A DNA stretch of 64,000 nucleotides from Flavobacterium sediminis (GTDB taxonomy: Bacteria > Bacteroidota > Bacteroidia > Flavobacteriales > Flavobacteriaceae), in the NCBI RefSeq assembly GCF_003148385.1, contig NZ_CP029463.1, forward strand, positions 2,294,001 to 2,358,000. The letters run 5' to 3'. Positions 47,397-56,763 of the stretch are shown in pieces (the stretch's first letter is position 1; every line of letters starts with the position of its first letter). A model generated the notes under the pieces. It was given only the letters and a program-made list of their open reading frames with translations. It was not told where the DNA came from and did not search any database. The translations under genes and the position numbers were made by a program.

Positions 47397-48268
47397 ATGA
47401 ACAACGAAAAAACAGCTATAAAAACCACGTATTTCAGTATTTTTGGAAATACTGCTTTGGCTGCTATTAAAGGAGTAGCAGGTATTTTGGGAAATTCTTA
47501 TGCGCTTATTGCTGATGCTATTGAATCTACAACGGATATTTTTTCCTCACTGTTAGTCTTATTCGGACTAAAATATGCTGAGCGTCCTGCAGATGACAAC
47601 CATCCGTATGGTCATGGGAAAATAGAACCCTTAATAACATTTATAGTAGTTGCTTTTTTGGTTACTTCTGCAACGATCATTGCCTACGAAAGTATTGAAA
47701 ACATCAGAACGCCACATAAAACCCGGAAAAATGGACATTGTTAGTGCTGGCAGGTATTATCATCTGGAAAGAGATATCCTACCGTGTTGTCATGAAAAAG
47801 GGGAAAGAAACCAATAGTACTTCGTTACAAGCAGATGCGTGGCACCATAGGAGCGATGCTATAACTTCAGTAACTGCTTTTGTTGGTATTTCTATAGCGA
47901 TTTACTTTGGAGAAGGCTTTGAAACAGCTGATGATTGGGCTGCTTTATTAGCATCCGGTTTTATTCTGTATAACAGTTATAAAATTTTCAGACCTGCTTT
48001 AGGCGAAATTATGGACGAACATTTGTATGATGATTTAATTGCGGAAATTCGTGAAAAAGCGATTGAAGTTCCGGGTGTTCTAGGAACGGAAAAGTGTTTC
48101 ATTCGAAAATCAGGAATGAAACATCACGTGGATCTTCATGCTATTGTAAATGGAAATGTATCCGTTAGAGAAGGACATGCAATTGCTCATAAATTAAAAG
48201 ACTATTTGCGAAACGAAATTCCTAATTTAGGACATGTCCTTATCCATGTAGAGCCTGATAAATACTAA
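47397..48268 (+). pseudogene. Cation diffusion facilitator (CDF) metal exporter, single frameshift
   Basis: Inner-membrane exporter for Zn, Co, Fe or similar ions. Frame 1 (to 47744) carries ALIADAIESTTDIFSS with the metal-site Asp pair, and HPYGHGKIEPL. Frame 2 (from 47738) carries LQADAWHHRSDAITS, the second metal-site motif, and the C-terminal cytoplasmic domain (GEIMDEHLYDD, GMKHHVDLHAIVNG, HVLIHVEPDKY). Adding one C to the run 47722-47724 changes the junction to HKTPEKWTLLVLAG and gives one 290-residue protein of normal length. The final 4 bases overlap the convergent gene at 48265. Probably intact in the organism. Confidence 0.85.
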
Positions 48269-49926
48269 TTCCCAAGCAATACTCCCGATACATTCCAGGC
48301 GCTGAAACTTCCGCCTTCAGGTTCGCCTTGCGGGATCTGTACCTGTAAGGTATGTTCCCCTTCAGATAAATTTCCCAGAAAAATATAAAAAGGATAGGTT
48401 ACTGTTCCGGGACACCAGTTAGAGCGACTGTAGTCAGATGAAGACAAGCCGTTAGCAAAATTACCCGATGCAGGATTAAATAAGCGATAGGAGCCACAAT
48501 CTTGTCGCCACGGAATTAACGTTTGTATTTTTTGTCCGTCAAGATATATAGTATTGGCTTTCGGGACAAATTCATCGCCGTTTTCCCAACCTCCGTGTCC
48601 GGTTACAGTATAACGCAATACTGCATTTTCAATTTTTGTATGAGTTCTGAAAGATACAAGTAATCCTTTTTCACTATTGAACATTGTACCATATTCCTGA
48701 CCGGCCATTTCCATGACATTGGTAGTGTTAAATAAAGGAATAACGGTGTCGTAATTGAAAACTTCCGTTTCTTCGTGATGAATGCTTATGTTCAGAGATA
48801 TTTTATGTCCGCCTTTGTCATAGTTCCCGATAAAACAACCTACCCAAAATTCTTTTCCGGAAAGAAAAGAACGCAATTCAGAAACTTCTTCTCTATAAGA
48901 AACTGCATCATACCATTCTTTATTTTTTAATCTGATATGGTTGTATTGATGGATGCCGAAAGGTGTGAAAAAGCGCATAAGCTCAATCAATGGAGAATAT
49001 TCGGGAGTAGCCACAACTCCTTGATATTCCTTTCCGTTTCCGTTAGTATAGATCGGTAGGGTTTTCGCACCTTCTTGCAGTCCGTTTAAAAAAGAGATAG
49101 GTTTGTCTTGCGGTATTATAAAAACACTTCCGGTTCGGTCGTAAGCATCTCCATTTGATTGTTCTTTCAGTTCCACAAAGATTTGATCTCCTTTTTTAAA
49201 TTCCGGAAATCGGATTTTCTTTAGAATAATAGTACCGTTGGCGAAACGTAAAATACTGTCGCTTGAGCGGGCTTCGTCGGAAAAACGGACTAATTCTTCT
49301 TCAAAGACGGGGATGATCTTAAACCGGCTTTTCCATACCAGATCGTTATAAGTTAAGATGTCAACAAATTGTTTTTCGTCTAATTGTAATGGCGTAAAGT
49401 TCTTTGTTTTCTCAATTTTTTCGGCAGTGATGATGTAATTATTATTGCGGTTTATTTCTAAAACCAAACCTAGAGTTTGTCCCAGAACACTCGGGCCTCC
49501 GTTTATATGTAGTTGAGTGGTATACCAGATATCGATATGATTGGAATTAATGACTGTTTCGGCTTTTCGGCATTTGTAGCCCAAAATAGATTTGAATTCA
49601 TCTGTAATTTTAAATTCTTGCTTTGCTAAGGAAGCGGTGTCTTTTGTGCTGATCGTTTTGTCTTTAGACAAATTGTTCATTTTTACAAATTCACCCGACT
49701 TTGGATATACAATAGTTCGTTCGAAAGGGAAATCCGCTTTTTGAGTCTGAATGTTATGAGTTGTGATCAAGCATTGTTCGGTAGTAGCGAAAGTTATAAT
49801 CGGGTTTTCCGTATCAATTGGGTTACCATTATATATTTTAGAGAAACTGATTTTGTATGCTGTTTTATGTTGAGCATTTGAAAATAAGAAGCTTAAAAAA
49901 ACGAGTAGTAAGAAAAATCTTTTCAT
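48265..49926 (-). CDS. Secreted PNGase F-like glycosidase with GLPGLI-like N-terminal domain
   Basis: 553 residues with a signal peptide ending FLFSNAQ. The first ~190 residues resemble the GLPGLI family (HIDIWYTTQLHINGGPS, TLGLVLEIN), a beta-rich envelope domain. The second part resembles peptide:N-glycosidase F: FFTPFGIHQYNHIRL, VTGHGGWENGDEFVPKANTI, YLDGQKIQTLIPWRQDCGSY and SRSNWCPGTVTYPF. PNGase F removes N-glycans from Asn of glycoproteins, first described from a flavobacterium. Acid residues of the GDEF and related motifs are kept, so activity is plausible. There is no T9SS sorting domain; it may stay periplasmic. Tail-to-tail overlap of 4 bases with the CDF gene. Confidence 0.82.
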   Translation of the reverse strand: MKRFFLLLVFLSFLFSNAQHKTAYKISFSKIYNGNPIDTENPIITFATTEQCLITTHNIQTQKADFPFERTIVYPKSGEFVKMNNLSKDKTISTKDTASLAKQEFKITDEFKSILGYKCRKAETVINSNHIDIWYTTQLHINGGPSVLGQTLGLVLEINRNNNYIITAEKIEKTKNFTPLQLDEKQFVDILTYNDLVWKSRFKIIPVFEEELVRFSDEARSSDSILRFANGTIILKKIRFPEFKKGDQIFVELKEQSNGDAYDRTGSVFIIPQDKPISFLNGLQEGAKTLPIYTNGNGKEYQGVVATPEYSPLIELMRFFTPFGIHQYNHIRLKNKEWYDAVSYREEVSELRSFLSGKEFWVGCFIGNYDKGGHKISLNISIHHEETEVFNYDTVIPLFNTTNVMEMAGQEYGTMFNSEKGLLVSFRTHTKIENAVLRYTVTGHGGWENGDEFVPKANTIYLDGQKIQTLIPWRQDCGSYRLFNPASGNFANGLSSSDYSRSNWCPGTVTYPFYIFLGNLSEGEHTLQVQIPQGEPEGGSFSAWNVSGVLLGN

Positions 49927-50003
49927 TTTTTGGTTGGATTGTTTTTACAAATATAAAACTTTGATTATTTTAGCAGTCATATACGCCATACAGATTATTT
50001 ATT

Positions 50004-51272
50004 ATGAAAGAAAAAATTTTACACTACTTGTGGTTGCACAAGCAAGTTGATGTAACCCGTTTATTTACTACGAAAGGAGAAAAAATTGAAATTCTTCAAT
50101 TTGGTTCCTACTTACAGACTTCAGGTCCTGATTTTTTTAATGCTCAAATGTTTATCGGTAACCAAAAATGGGCCGGTAATATTGAGATTCATGTTAAATC
50201 ATCCGATTGGTATTTGCATCATCATGAAACCGATGCTAATTATGATAATGTTATTTTACATGTGGTTTGGGAGCACGATACCGAAGTGTACCGAAAAGAT
50301 AATTCAGAAATTTCGGTGTTAGAACTTCAAAATGTTGTAGATAGTCTTTTGATTCAAAAGATAGATGATTTGTTAAACACCAAACAGTGGATCAATTGTG
50401 AAAGCTCAATAGCTTCAGTTGATAACTTTATTCTGGAAAATTGGAAAGAACGTTTGTTCTTTGAACGATTGGAAGAACGCGCTGTTGATATTCATGAGCT
50501 TTTTTGTAGTTTGAACAAAGATTGGGAAGCTACTTACATGGCGGTTTTAGCGAAGAATTTCGGATTAAATACAAATGGAGAGGCATTTTTAAATATTCTA
50601 AAAGCAATTCCGGTTTCTGTTTTACGGAAAGAGCGACACGAACCAAAAAATATAGAAGCTTTGCTCTTTGGTGTTTCCGGTTAGTTGGAATCTGATTTTG
50701 AAGAGCAATATCCAAAAGAATTACAGCAAATATGGAACTATCAAAAACAAAAATATCAACTGTTAAAGATAGCTTATATTGAGTTGCAGTTCTATAAGCT
50801 TCGTCCGGATAATTTTCCGACAATTCGCTTAGCTCAGTTAGCCGCTTTGGTTTGTCATGAGCATAGTATCTATACATTGGTAAACCAAATGAATTCCGTT
50901 CAAAAACTATCAGAATTGTTGAGGATAGAAGTTTCTGAATACTGGAATACACATTATACTTTTGATAAGGTGAGTAAGTTTAAATCGAAAAGGATGTCGG
51001 CAGAGTTTACGGAACTTTTGGCAATTAACGCGGTTATTCCGTTACAATATGCTTATAGTAAATATCAGGATAAGGATATTACAGAGAAAATTATAGTTTT
51101 TTTGCGAGAATTGAAACCGGAGCACAATGCTATTCTAAGTAATTTTGAAGCGCTTAATATTTCCAATAGGAATGCGTACGATTCACAGGCTTTACTACAA
51201 TTAAAGAAAAAGTATTGCAATGACAAGCAATGCTTAAAATGTGCAATAGGAATACAACTTTTAAAAAAATGA
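50004..51272 (+). pseudogene. DUF2851 family protein interrupted by an in-frame TAG
   Basis: Two same-frame pieces (226 and 195 residues) separated only by TAG at 50682-50684. Read through, they give 422 residues, the normal size of this flavobacterial family. The N-terminal piece has KILHYLWLHKQVD, FGSYLQTSGPDFFNAQMFIG and NIEIHVKSSDWYLHHHE. The end of piece one (EALLFGVSG) and start of piece two (LESDFEEQYPKEL) are adjoining in full-length relatives, often with LL at the junction; a change of TTG to TAG would explain it. The tail has Cys residues (KYCNDKQCLKCAIG). Cytoplasmic; function unknown. Confidence 0.8.
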
Positions 51273-51286
51273 TGTACCTTTAAGCC

Positions 51287-51508
51287 ATGATTTACAAACT
51301 GCTTCATTTTTTTGAAAAACATGGTTTTTTTGTAGCATCAAGGCTGGCTGAGCGTCTTGGAATGCGTGCTACAAATGTACGTTTGTTTTTTATTTACATA
51401 TCATTTATAACTGTTGGTTTAGGCTTTGGGTTTTATCTTACGTTAGCTTTTTTGTTAAAACTTAAAGATATGATTTACACTAAGCGTAGCTCTGTATTTG
51501 ATCTGTAA
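51287..51508 (+). CDS. PspC-like small membrane protein
   Basis: 73 residues. MRATNVRLFFIYISFITVGLGFGFYL is one hydrophobic segment, with a short N-terminal cytoplasmic stretch and a basic C-terminus; the arrangement fits the PspC family of inner-membrane stress-response proteins, as a minimal form. It starts 15 bases after the DUF2851 gene and so may be co-transcribed. Role unknown here. Confidence 0.75.
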   Translation: MIYKLLHFFEKHGFFVASRLAERLGMRATNVRLFFIYISFITVGLGFGFYLTLAFLLKLKDMIYTKRSSVFDL

Positions 51509-51537
51509 AAAGCAGGTTAGCTTAAAATTAACTTTTC

Positions 51538-51567
51538 TTTGTTTTTTGTTAAGAATTAGTATCTTTG
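51538..51567 (+). promoter_or_regulatory. Promoter of the NSS transporter gene
   Basis: TTTG at 51538-51541 and TATCTTTG at 51560-51567 are 18 bases apart, 25 bases before the ATG at 51593. Confidence 0.6.
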
Positions 51568-51592
51568 GGGAATTAACAACCAAAACTATAAT

Positions 51593-53413
51593 ATGTCAAC
51601 AAAAACAGAGTCTTGGGGTTCGCGTGTCGGACTCATTTTGGCAATGGCCGGGAATGCAGTCGGGCTAGGGAATTTTTTAAGATTTCCGGTTCAGGCAGTA
51701 CAGAATGGAGGAGGAGCCTTTATTATTCCTTATTTAATATGTTTCTTGGTAATGGGTATCCCATTATTATTCATAGAGTGGTCTACCGGACGTTACGGAG
51801 GTAAATTCGGGAATCACAGTACTCCTTATATTTTAGATACAATGGCAAAAGGGAAAATATGGAAATACATAGGTGTTTTCGGTATTTTTACTAACATTGC
51901 GGTTGCTTCCTATTATTGCTATATTGAATCTTGGACTATGTCTTATGTTTACCATTCTGTTGTGGGAACATTCAGTGAAATGAGTCAGGGTGAAGTAGCG
52001 GGATTCTTTAACTCTTATGTAGATGTGTCCCATTCTACAACAGGTATTCCTTATGAATCTATTGTTTTTTATATCATCTGTTTATTGTTGAACACCTATA
52101 TCCTTTCTAAAGGATTAGGAGGAATTGAAAAAGTAGCTAAAATTGGTATGCCGTTATTGATCCTATTTGGTTTTATTTTAGCAGTCAGAGGTTTGACTTT
52201 GGGAACATCCGGAGCATCGGATATTTTTCCGGATGCAAATGCATGGGATGGCTTAAACTTCCTTTGGACACCCCAATTTGATTCACTATCAAATCCGAAA
52301 GTATGGCTGGCAGCCGCAGGTCAGATATTCTTTACGCTTTCTGTAGGTATGGGGACGGTTCATTGTTATGCTGCTTATGTGAGAGAAAAAGATGATATTG
52401 CTTTAAATGCTGTTTCAGCCGGTTTTATGAATGAATTCGTGGAAGTAGTATTAGGAAGTTTAATTGTTATTCCTATTGCGGCAGGTTATTTAGGTTTAGA
52501 TTGGGTAATCCAAAATGCAGGTTTTGGTATGGCCTTCCAAACAATGCCTTATCTGTTCCAGCAATGGGGTTCTGTTTTAGCAGTTTTTGCCGGAGTATTC
52601 TGGTTTGGCTTATTGTTCTTTGCAGGGATAACATCTTCTTTGGCTATGGGTACACCGTGGATGGGCTTTATGCAGGATGAGTTTAATTGGAGTAAAACAA
52701 AAGGGGCCTGGTCTTTCGGAGCATTAGCCTTGATCATGGGACTGCCAACTGTGATTTTCTATAATGAAGGATTATTCGATCAGTACGACTATTGGGCAGG
52801 GACTGTGAGTTTGGTGGTTTTTGCTTTTCTTGAAACTGTATTGTTTTCCTATATTTTCGGAATTAAAAAAGGATGGGCAGAGATCAATAAAGGTGCAGAT
52901 ATTAAATTACCGGGAATTTATAAGTATATTATTTTAATTGTTACACCTTTATTGCTAGGTTGGGTTTTGGTTTCAAGTGTGCCTGACTGGGTTGATAAGG
53001 TAAAAGATAATGATACTTATAATAAAGAATGGTTTGCTAAAGAGTTCAGAGCAGAGAATTTTGATGCCGCCGGTGAAAAGGATGGAAAAGTAGTTGATGT
53101 GGCAGAAGATCATGTTAAAATTGCTTTTGATAGTGAGAAGAAGGTTTTTGATAAGGAAACCAAACAAGTTAAGGTTGTTAGTTTTACGGATTATAAAGAA
53201 TATAGCTTTGATCCATCAAAAGGACAAAAAGCAACAGTTCAATTAGGAGATGTTGTGAAACCGAATGATGTTATAGCTAAAGGAGAATTTACGAACAGTG
53301 CATTTTATAAATTCATAGGGAGAATGTTACTGTTGAGTTTATTTATTTTTATATCAGTTGTGGTATATTTAGCATATAGAAAACGTGTAAAAGAAGGGAG
53401 AGCAACATTATGA
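51593..53413 (+). CDS. Sodium-dependent transporter, NSS/SNF family (large subunit)
   Basis: Inner-membrane Na+ symporter of 606 residues. SRVGLILAMAGNAVGLGNFLRFP with the unwound TM1 region is the family hallmark, followed by GGGAFIIPYL in TM2. About eleven more hydrophobic segments follow. Between the segments at 455-475 and 580-600 lies an unusual soluble insert of about 100 residues (DWVDKVKDNDTYNKEW ... VVKPNDVIAKGEF). NSS members carry amino acids or osmolytes; the substrate is not readable. The stop codon TGA overlaps the ATG of the small subunit gene (ATGA), so translation is coupled. Confidence 0.93.
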   Translation: MSTKTESWGSRVGLILAMAGNAVGLGNFLRFPVQAVQNGGGAFIIPYLICFLVMGIPLLFIEWSTGRYGGKFGNHSTPYILDTMAKGKIWKYIGVFGIFTNIAVASYYCYIESWTMSYVYHSVVGTFSEMSQGEVAGFFNSYVDVSHSTTGIPYESIVFYIICLLLNTYILSKGLGGIEKVAKIGMPLLILFGFILAVRGLTLGTSGASDIFPDANAWDGLNFLWTPQFDSLSNPKVWLAAAGQIFFTLSVGMGTVHCYAAYVREKDDIALNAVSAGFMNEFVEVVLGSLIVIPIAAGYLGLDWVIQNAGFGMAFQTMPYLFQQWGSVLAVFAGVFWFGLLFFAGITSSLAMGTPWMGFMQDEFNWSKTKGAWSFGALALIMGLPTVIFYNEGLFDQYDYWAGTVSLVVFAFLETVLFSYIFGIKKGWAEINKGADIKLPGIYKYIILIVTPLLLGWVLVSSVPDWVDKVKDNDTYNKEWFAKEFRAENFDAAGEKDGKVVDVAEDHVKIAFDSEKKVFDKETKQVKVVSFTDYKEYSFDPSKGQKATVQLGDVVKPNDVIAKGEFTNSAFYKFIGRMLLLSLFIFISVVVYLAYRKRVKEGRATL

Positions 53414-53565
53414 ATACAGCAGCGTTAATAACTATGGTTTGTGCACAAGGTATTGTGATTGCCTTTGCCAGTTACTTTTTTTATAAAGTATTGACTACTC
53501 CGCCTAAGCAAGAGCCGGATTCATATAGTGAGAATGATGATGTTCAGGAAAGACAACCTGAGTAG
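53410..53565 (+). CDS. MetS-like NSS transporter small subunit
   Basis: 51-residue membrane protein found directly after the NSS gene and overlapping its stop codon by 4 bases. It has a short N-terminus, one hydrophobic helix (LITMVCAQGIVIAFASYFFY) and an acidic tail (EPDSYSENDDVQERQPE). Size, topology and position match MetS, the small subunit needed by the methionine transporter MetP of Corynebacterium. The substrate of this transporter is not shown to be methionine. Confidence 0.8.
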   Translation: MNTAALITMVCAQGIVIAFASYFFYKVLTTPPKQEPDSYSENDDVQERQPE

Positions 53566-53577
53566 TTTTATCAAGCT

Positions 53578-54471
53578 ATGCGTATAAAGAAATTAAAATC
53601 CTACTTTGTGTATTCGTCTGAACACAGAAGTGGGATTTTTATTTTGACCCTGTTGATACTGTTGATTCAGGTTTTCTATTATTTTTATAAAAACAGAAGT
53701 CTTTCGGAATACAAACTTTCTGAAAAAGAAGTGCAATGGCTGGCGGTTCAGCAGGAAATAGATTCGCTTAAAGGGAGTCAGATTAATGCTAAATCTAAAA
53801 TTTATCCTTTTAATCCCAACTTTATTACAGATTATAAAGGATATGTTTTAGGAATGTCAGTACAAGAATTGGATAAGCTTCGTAAATTCAGAGCAGAAGG
53901 AACTTTTGTTAATTCAGCCAAGGAGTTTCAGAAAGTTACGGGTGTTTCGGATTCTCTATTGGCTCTGATCTCTCCGTATTTTAAGTTCCCTGATTGGGTT
54001 AATAGGAAGGAGGTTCAGCAGAATAATTCAAATCATAAATTTTTAGATTCACAATCAAAAGTAGTTTCGTTAATAGATGCTAATTTGGCAACTAAAGAAG
54101 ATTGGATGGAGGTCTATGGAATAGGAGATAAAATTTCTGACATTATATTAAAAGAAAAAGAGAAATTCGGGGCATTTGTTGCAATTGAACAATTGCAATA
54201 TGTTTGGGGAATTACCCCTGAAGTGTATGAAAAAGTGCATAATCGTTTCTTTGTTTCTGAAGAGAATAAGGAACTGATTAAGAAAATTAATGTTAATTCA
54301 GCTTCGGTTAAAGAATTAGCTTCTTTTCCTTATTTTGATTACAAGTTAGCTAAAGGTATTGTGACGTACAGAAGTATGAATGGAGGAGTTCAAAATATTG
54401 AAGATTTAACAAAAATAAATGATTTTCCTGTTGAAAAAATAAAAATAATAGCTTTATATTTGGAAATGTAA
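53578..54471 (+). CDS. Helix-hairpin-helix (ComEA-like) membrane-anchored protein
   Basis: 297 residues. One N-terminal membrane helix (about 17-38) is followed by three helix-hairpin-helix domains: around QELDKLRKFRAEGTF, around EVYGIGDKISDIILKEKEKF and around NVNSASVKELASFPYFDYK. HhH domains bind DNA non-specifically; ComEA-like proteins take part in DNA uptake, but many flavobacterial relatives have no tested role. It starts 12 bases after the metS-like gene and is 20 bases from the acyl-CoA dehydrogenase gene. Confidence 0.82.
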   Translation: MRIKKLKSYFVYSSEHRSGIFILTLLILLIQVFYYFYKNRSLSEYKLSEKEVQWLAVQQEIDSLKGSQINAKSKIYPFNPNFITDYKGYVLGMSVQELDKLRKFRAEGTFVNSAKEFQKVTGVSDSLLALISPYFKFPDWVNRKEVQQNNSNHKFLDSQSKVVSLIDANLATKEDWMEVYGIGDKISDIILKEKEKFGAFVAIEQLQYVWGITPEVYEKVHNRFFVSEENKELIKKINVNSASVKELASFPYFDYKLAKGIVTYRSMNGGVQNIEDLTKINDFPVEKIKIIALYLEM

Positions 54472-54491
54472 AAAAATAAGCATTTCTAAAC

Positions 54492-55634
54492 ATGAATTTT
54501 GAATATACTGAAACGCAAAAAATGATCGCAGAATCCATTCGGGATTTTGCAGAAGTTCACATTAGACCTTTTATAATGGAATGGGATGAAGCCCAGATTT
54601 TTCCGGTTGAACTTTTTAAGAAATTAGGGGAAATGGGTTTTATGGGAGTGTTAGTTCCGGAAGAGCTTGGAGGTTCGGGATTAGGGTATCATGAATACAT
54701 TACCGTTATAGAAGAAATTTCAAAAGTAGACTCGTCGATAGGGCTTTCAGTAGCTGCCCATAATTCACTTTGTACAAATCATATTTTAACTTTTGCAAAT
54801 GATGAGCAAAAGAAAAAATGGATACCTAAGTTAGCCACCGGAGAATGGATAGGTGCGTGGGGATTAACGGAGCATAATACCGGTTCAGATGCGGGAGGAA
54901 TGAATTCCACTGCTGTTAAACAAGGGGATAATTGGGTGCTTAACGGAGCCAAGAACTTTATTACACATGCAATTACAGGAAATGTAGCGGTTGTTATTGC
55001 CCGAACGGGAGAAAAAGGAGATTCAAGAGGTATGACGGCTTTTGTTGTTGAAAAAGGAACACCGGGATTTTCTTCCGGGAAAAAAGAGAATAAACTGGGG
55101 ATGAGAGCCAGTGAAACTGCTGAGTTGATCTTTGATAGTTGTGTGGTGCCAGATGCTAATCGTTTAGGTGAGGTCGGAGAAGGTTTTATACAAGCTATGA
55201 AAGTTTTAGATGGCGGTCGGATATCTATCGGGGCACTTTCTTTAGGTATTGCTAAAGGAGCTTATGAAGCTGCTCTGAAATATTCGAAAGAGCGCCATCA
55301 ATTCGGAAAACCGATCAGTGATTTCCAGGCTATAGGCTTCAAATTAGCGGATATGGCTACTGAAATAGAAGCCTCTGAATTGCTATTGCATAAGGCAGCT
55401 TATCTGAAAAATAACCATAAACCAGTTACCAAATTAGGGGCAATGGCAAAAATGTATGCTTCTGAAGTGTGTGTGAAGGTTTCTACGGACGCAATTCAGA
55501 TACACGGAGGTTATGGATATACTAAAGATTTTCCGGTGGAGAAATTCTATCGCGACTCTAAATTATGTACAATAGGAGAAGGTACAACAGAAATACAAAA
55601 ATTGGTTATTTCTCGAAATATTTTAAAAGAATAA
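54492..55634 (+). CDS. Acyl-CoA dehydrogenase
   Basis: Cytoplasmic FAD enzyme of 380 residues that makes the first double bond in fatty-acid or branched-chain acyl-CoA breakdown. Motifs: [21 protein letters not shown]-contact [35 protein letters not shown] and the C-terminal [20 protein letters not shown] with [14 protein letters not shown], which holds the catalytic Glu. Full family length. Chain-length preference cannot be read. Followed by a strong terminator. Confidence 0.93.
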   Translation: MNFEYTETQKMIAESIRDFAEVHIRPFIMEWDEAQIFPVELFKKLGEMGFMGVLVPEELGGSGLGYHEYITVIEEISKVDSSIGLSVAAHNSLCTNHILTFANDEQKKKWIPKLATGEWIGAWGLTEHNTGSDAGGMNSTAVKQGDNWVLNGAKNFITHAITGNVAVVIARTGEKGDSRGMTAFVVEKGTPGFSSGKKENKLGMRASETAELIFDSCVVPDANRLGEVGEGFIQAMKVLDGGRISIGALSLGIAKGAYEAALKYSKERHQFGKPISDFQAIGFKLADMATEIEASELLLHKAAYLKNNHKPVTKLGAMAKMYASEVCVKVSTDAIQIHGGYGYTKDFPVEKFYRDSKLCTIGEGTTEIQKLVISRNILKE

Positions 55635-55673
55635 TGTTTATTTAACTAAGGTTACAATAGATGTTTGATTGTG

Positions 55674-55705
55674 AAAAGCTGCCTGAATTCAGGCAGCTTT
55701 TTTTT
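55674..55705. terminator. Bidirectional terminator
   Basis: AAAAGCTGCCTGAA pairs perfectly with TTCAGGCAGCTTTT, with extra T. It lies between convergent genes ending at 55634 and 55713. Confidence 0.9.
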
Positions 55706-55712
55706 ACTTCTG

Positions 55713-56609
55713 TTATATTCTTCCTTCCGATTTTAATTTCCAGTAACGGTAAAGCCCGGTAACTGACATGAAACTAGGATTTGCGTATTCGTATCGTTTG
55801 ATCTCGTGTTGGGTTAAACCACTTGCGATCAATTCTTGTTTTGTGAATTCAACAAATTTCGGAGTAACTTCTGCAATGGGAGCTTGGCTGTCAAAATAAG
55901 GTTTGATCCAGTTAGCCCAAGAATAAAGTCTGTTTTCTAATTCCTCTAATAAGGCTATAGGGTTTTCTTGTCGAGAGAAGTGTGTTAAGTATAGCGTACT
56001 TGGATTTAGAGCTTTTAGTTTAGCTATTGATTTAATCCATAGATCAAGATTGATGTCGGGTGGCGGGCAAGGAGGTTGAACGGGGCCGTTTTCTATTTTT
56101 ACCCCTGCAACATCTCCGGTAAAGATGATGTCGTTGATCTGATAAGCATTGTGGTGTATAGCGTGTCCTGGAGTATACCAAACGTTGATCTTGTGTTCTC
56201 CTATTGTGATTTCATCTCCGTCGTCGACTGCTTTTAATTGATTTTCCGGAATGGGTCTCATTTTTCCCCAAAGCCTGTCCATGTCATCTCCGTAGATCTG
56301 ACTTGCAGAATTCCAGAGTTTTTCAGGATTAGCCATGTGAGGTAATCCTATCGGATGAACATATATAGTAGCGCCTTTTTCAGCTAATTTCCAAGCGGCA
56401 CCGGCGTGATCAAAATGGATGTGTGTAAGGAAAACGTGTTTGATATCTTCTGTTTTATATCCTAAGTCTATAATTCCCTTCTCTAGATTTTTCCAAGTGC
56501 TTTCAGGTCCCGATTCTATGAGGATTAAGCCGTCGGATGACGGGATCAGGAAAGAAGCAATACTTTCCTCTGATTGAAAGTGCAGATCAATTACATCAAT
56601 TGTGTTCAT
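55713..56609 (-). CDS. MBL-fold metallo-hydrolase
   Basis: 298 residues. The metal-binding motif is THIHFDHAG (HxHxDH) near residue 62, with GHAIHHNAY, FTGDVAG (bridging Asp) and LTHFSRQ as later ligands, so two metal ions are expected. The C-terminal ~70 residues are helical. Related proteins hydrolyse thioesters, phosphodiesters or lactones; the substrate is not known. Start at 56609 is the only ATG fitting the N-terminal strand. Confidence 0.85.
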   Translation of the reverse strand: MNTIDVIDLHFQSEESIASFLIPSSDGLILIESGPESTWKNLEKGIIDLGYKTEDIKHVFLTHIHFDHAGAAWKLAEKGATIYVHPIGLPHMANPEKLWNSASQIYGDDMDRLWGKMRPIPENQLKAVDDGDEITIGEHKINVWYTPGHAIHHNAYQINDIIFTGDVAGVKIENGPVQPPCPPPDINLDLWIKSIAKLKALNPSTLYLTHFSRQENPIALLEELENRLYSWANWIKPYFDSQAPIAEVTPKFVEFTKQELIASGLTQHEIKRYEYANPSFMSVTGLYRYWKLKSEGRI

Positions 56610-56701
56610 ATTATTCTGTTTGGTTTTTAATAAGCTTAAAAATAGTGGAAAATACTCATATCTACAAGAATAGATAAGGAAAGAAAAATTAAAAAATAAA
56701 A

Positions 56702-56734
56702 TTTGTTCCTAATGAAAAAAGTTTTCTATATTTG
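56702..56734 (+). promoter_or_regulatory. Promoter of rpsU
   Basis: TTTG at 56702-56705 and TATATTTG at 56727-56734 are 21 bases apart. The expected transcript starts near 56740 and has a short leader of about 24 bases. Confidence 0.6.
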
Positions 56735-56745
56735 CAGCCTAAATG

Positions 56746-56755
56746 AGAGGAGGTG
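56746..56755 (+). promoter_or_regulatory. Perfect Shine-Dalgarno sequence of rpsU
   Basis: AGGAGGTG at 56748-56755 is fully complementary to the CACCTCCT near the 3' end of bacterial 16S rRNA and ends 8 bases before the ATG. I see no such sequence before the other genes of the window. In Bacteroidota bS21 helps hide the anti-SD, so a strong SD on its own mRNA fits a feedback control. Confidence 0.8.
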
Positions 56756-56763
56756 TCTAGACT

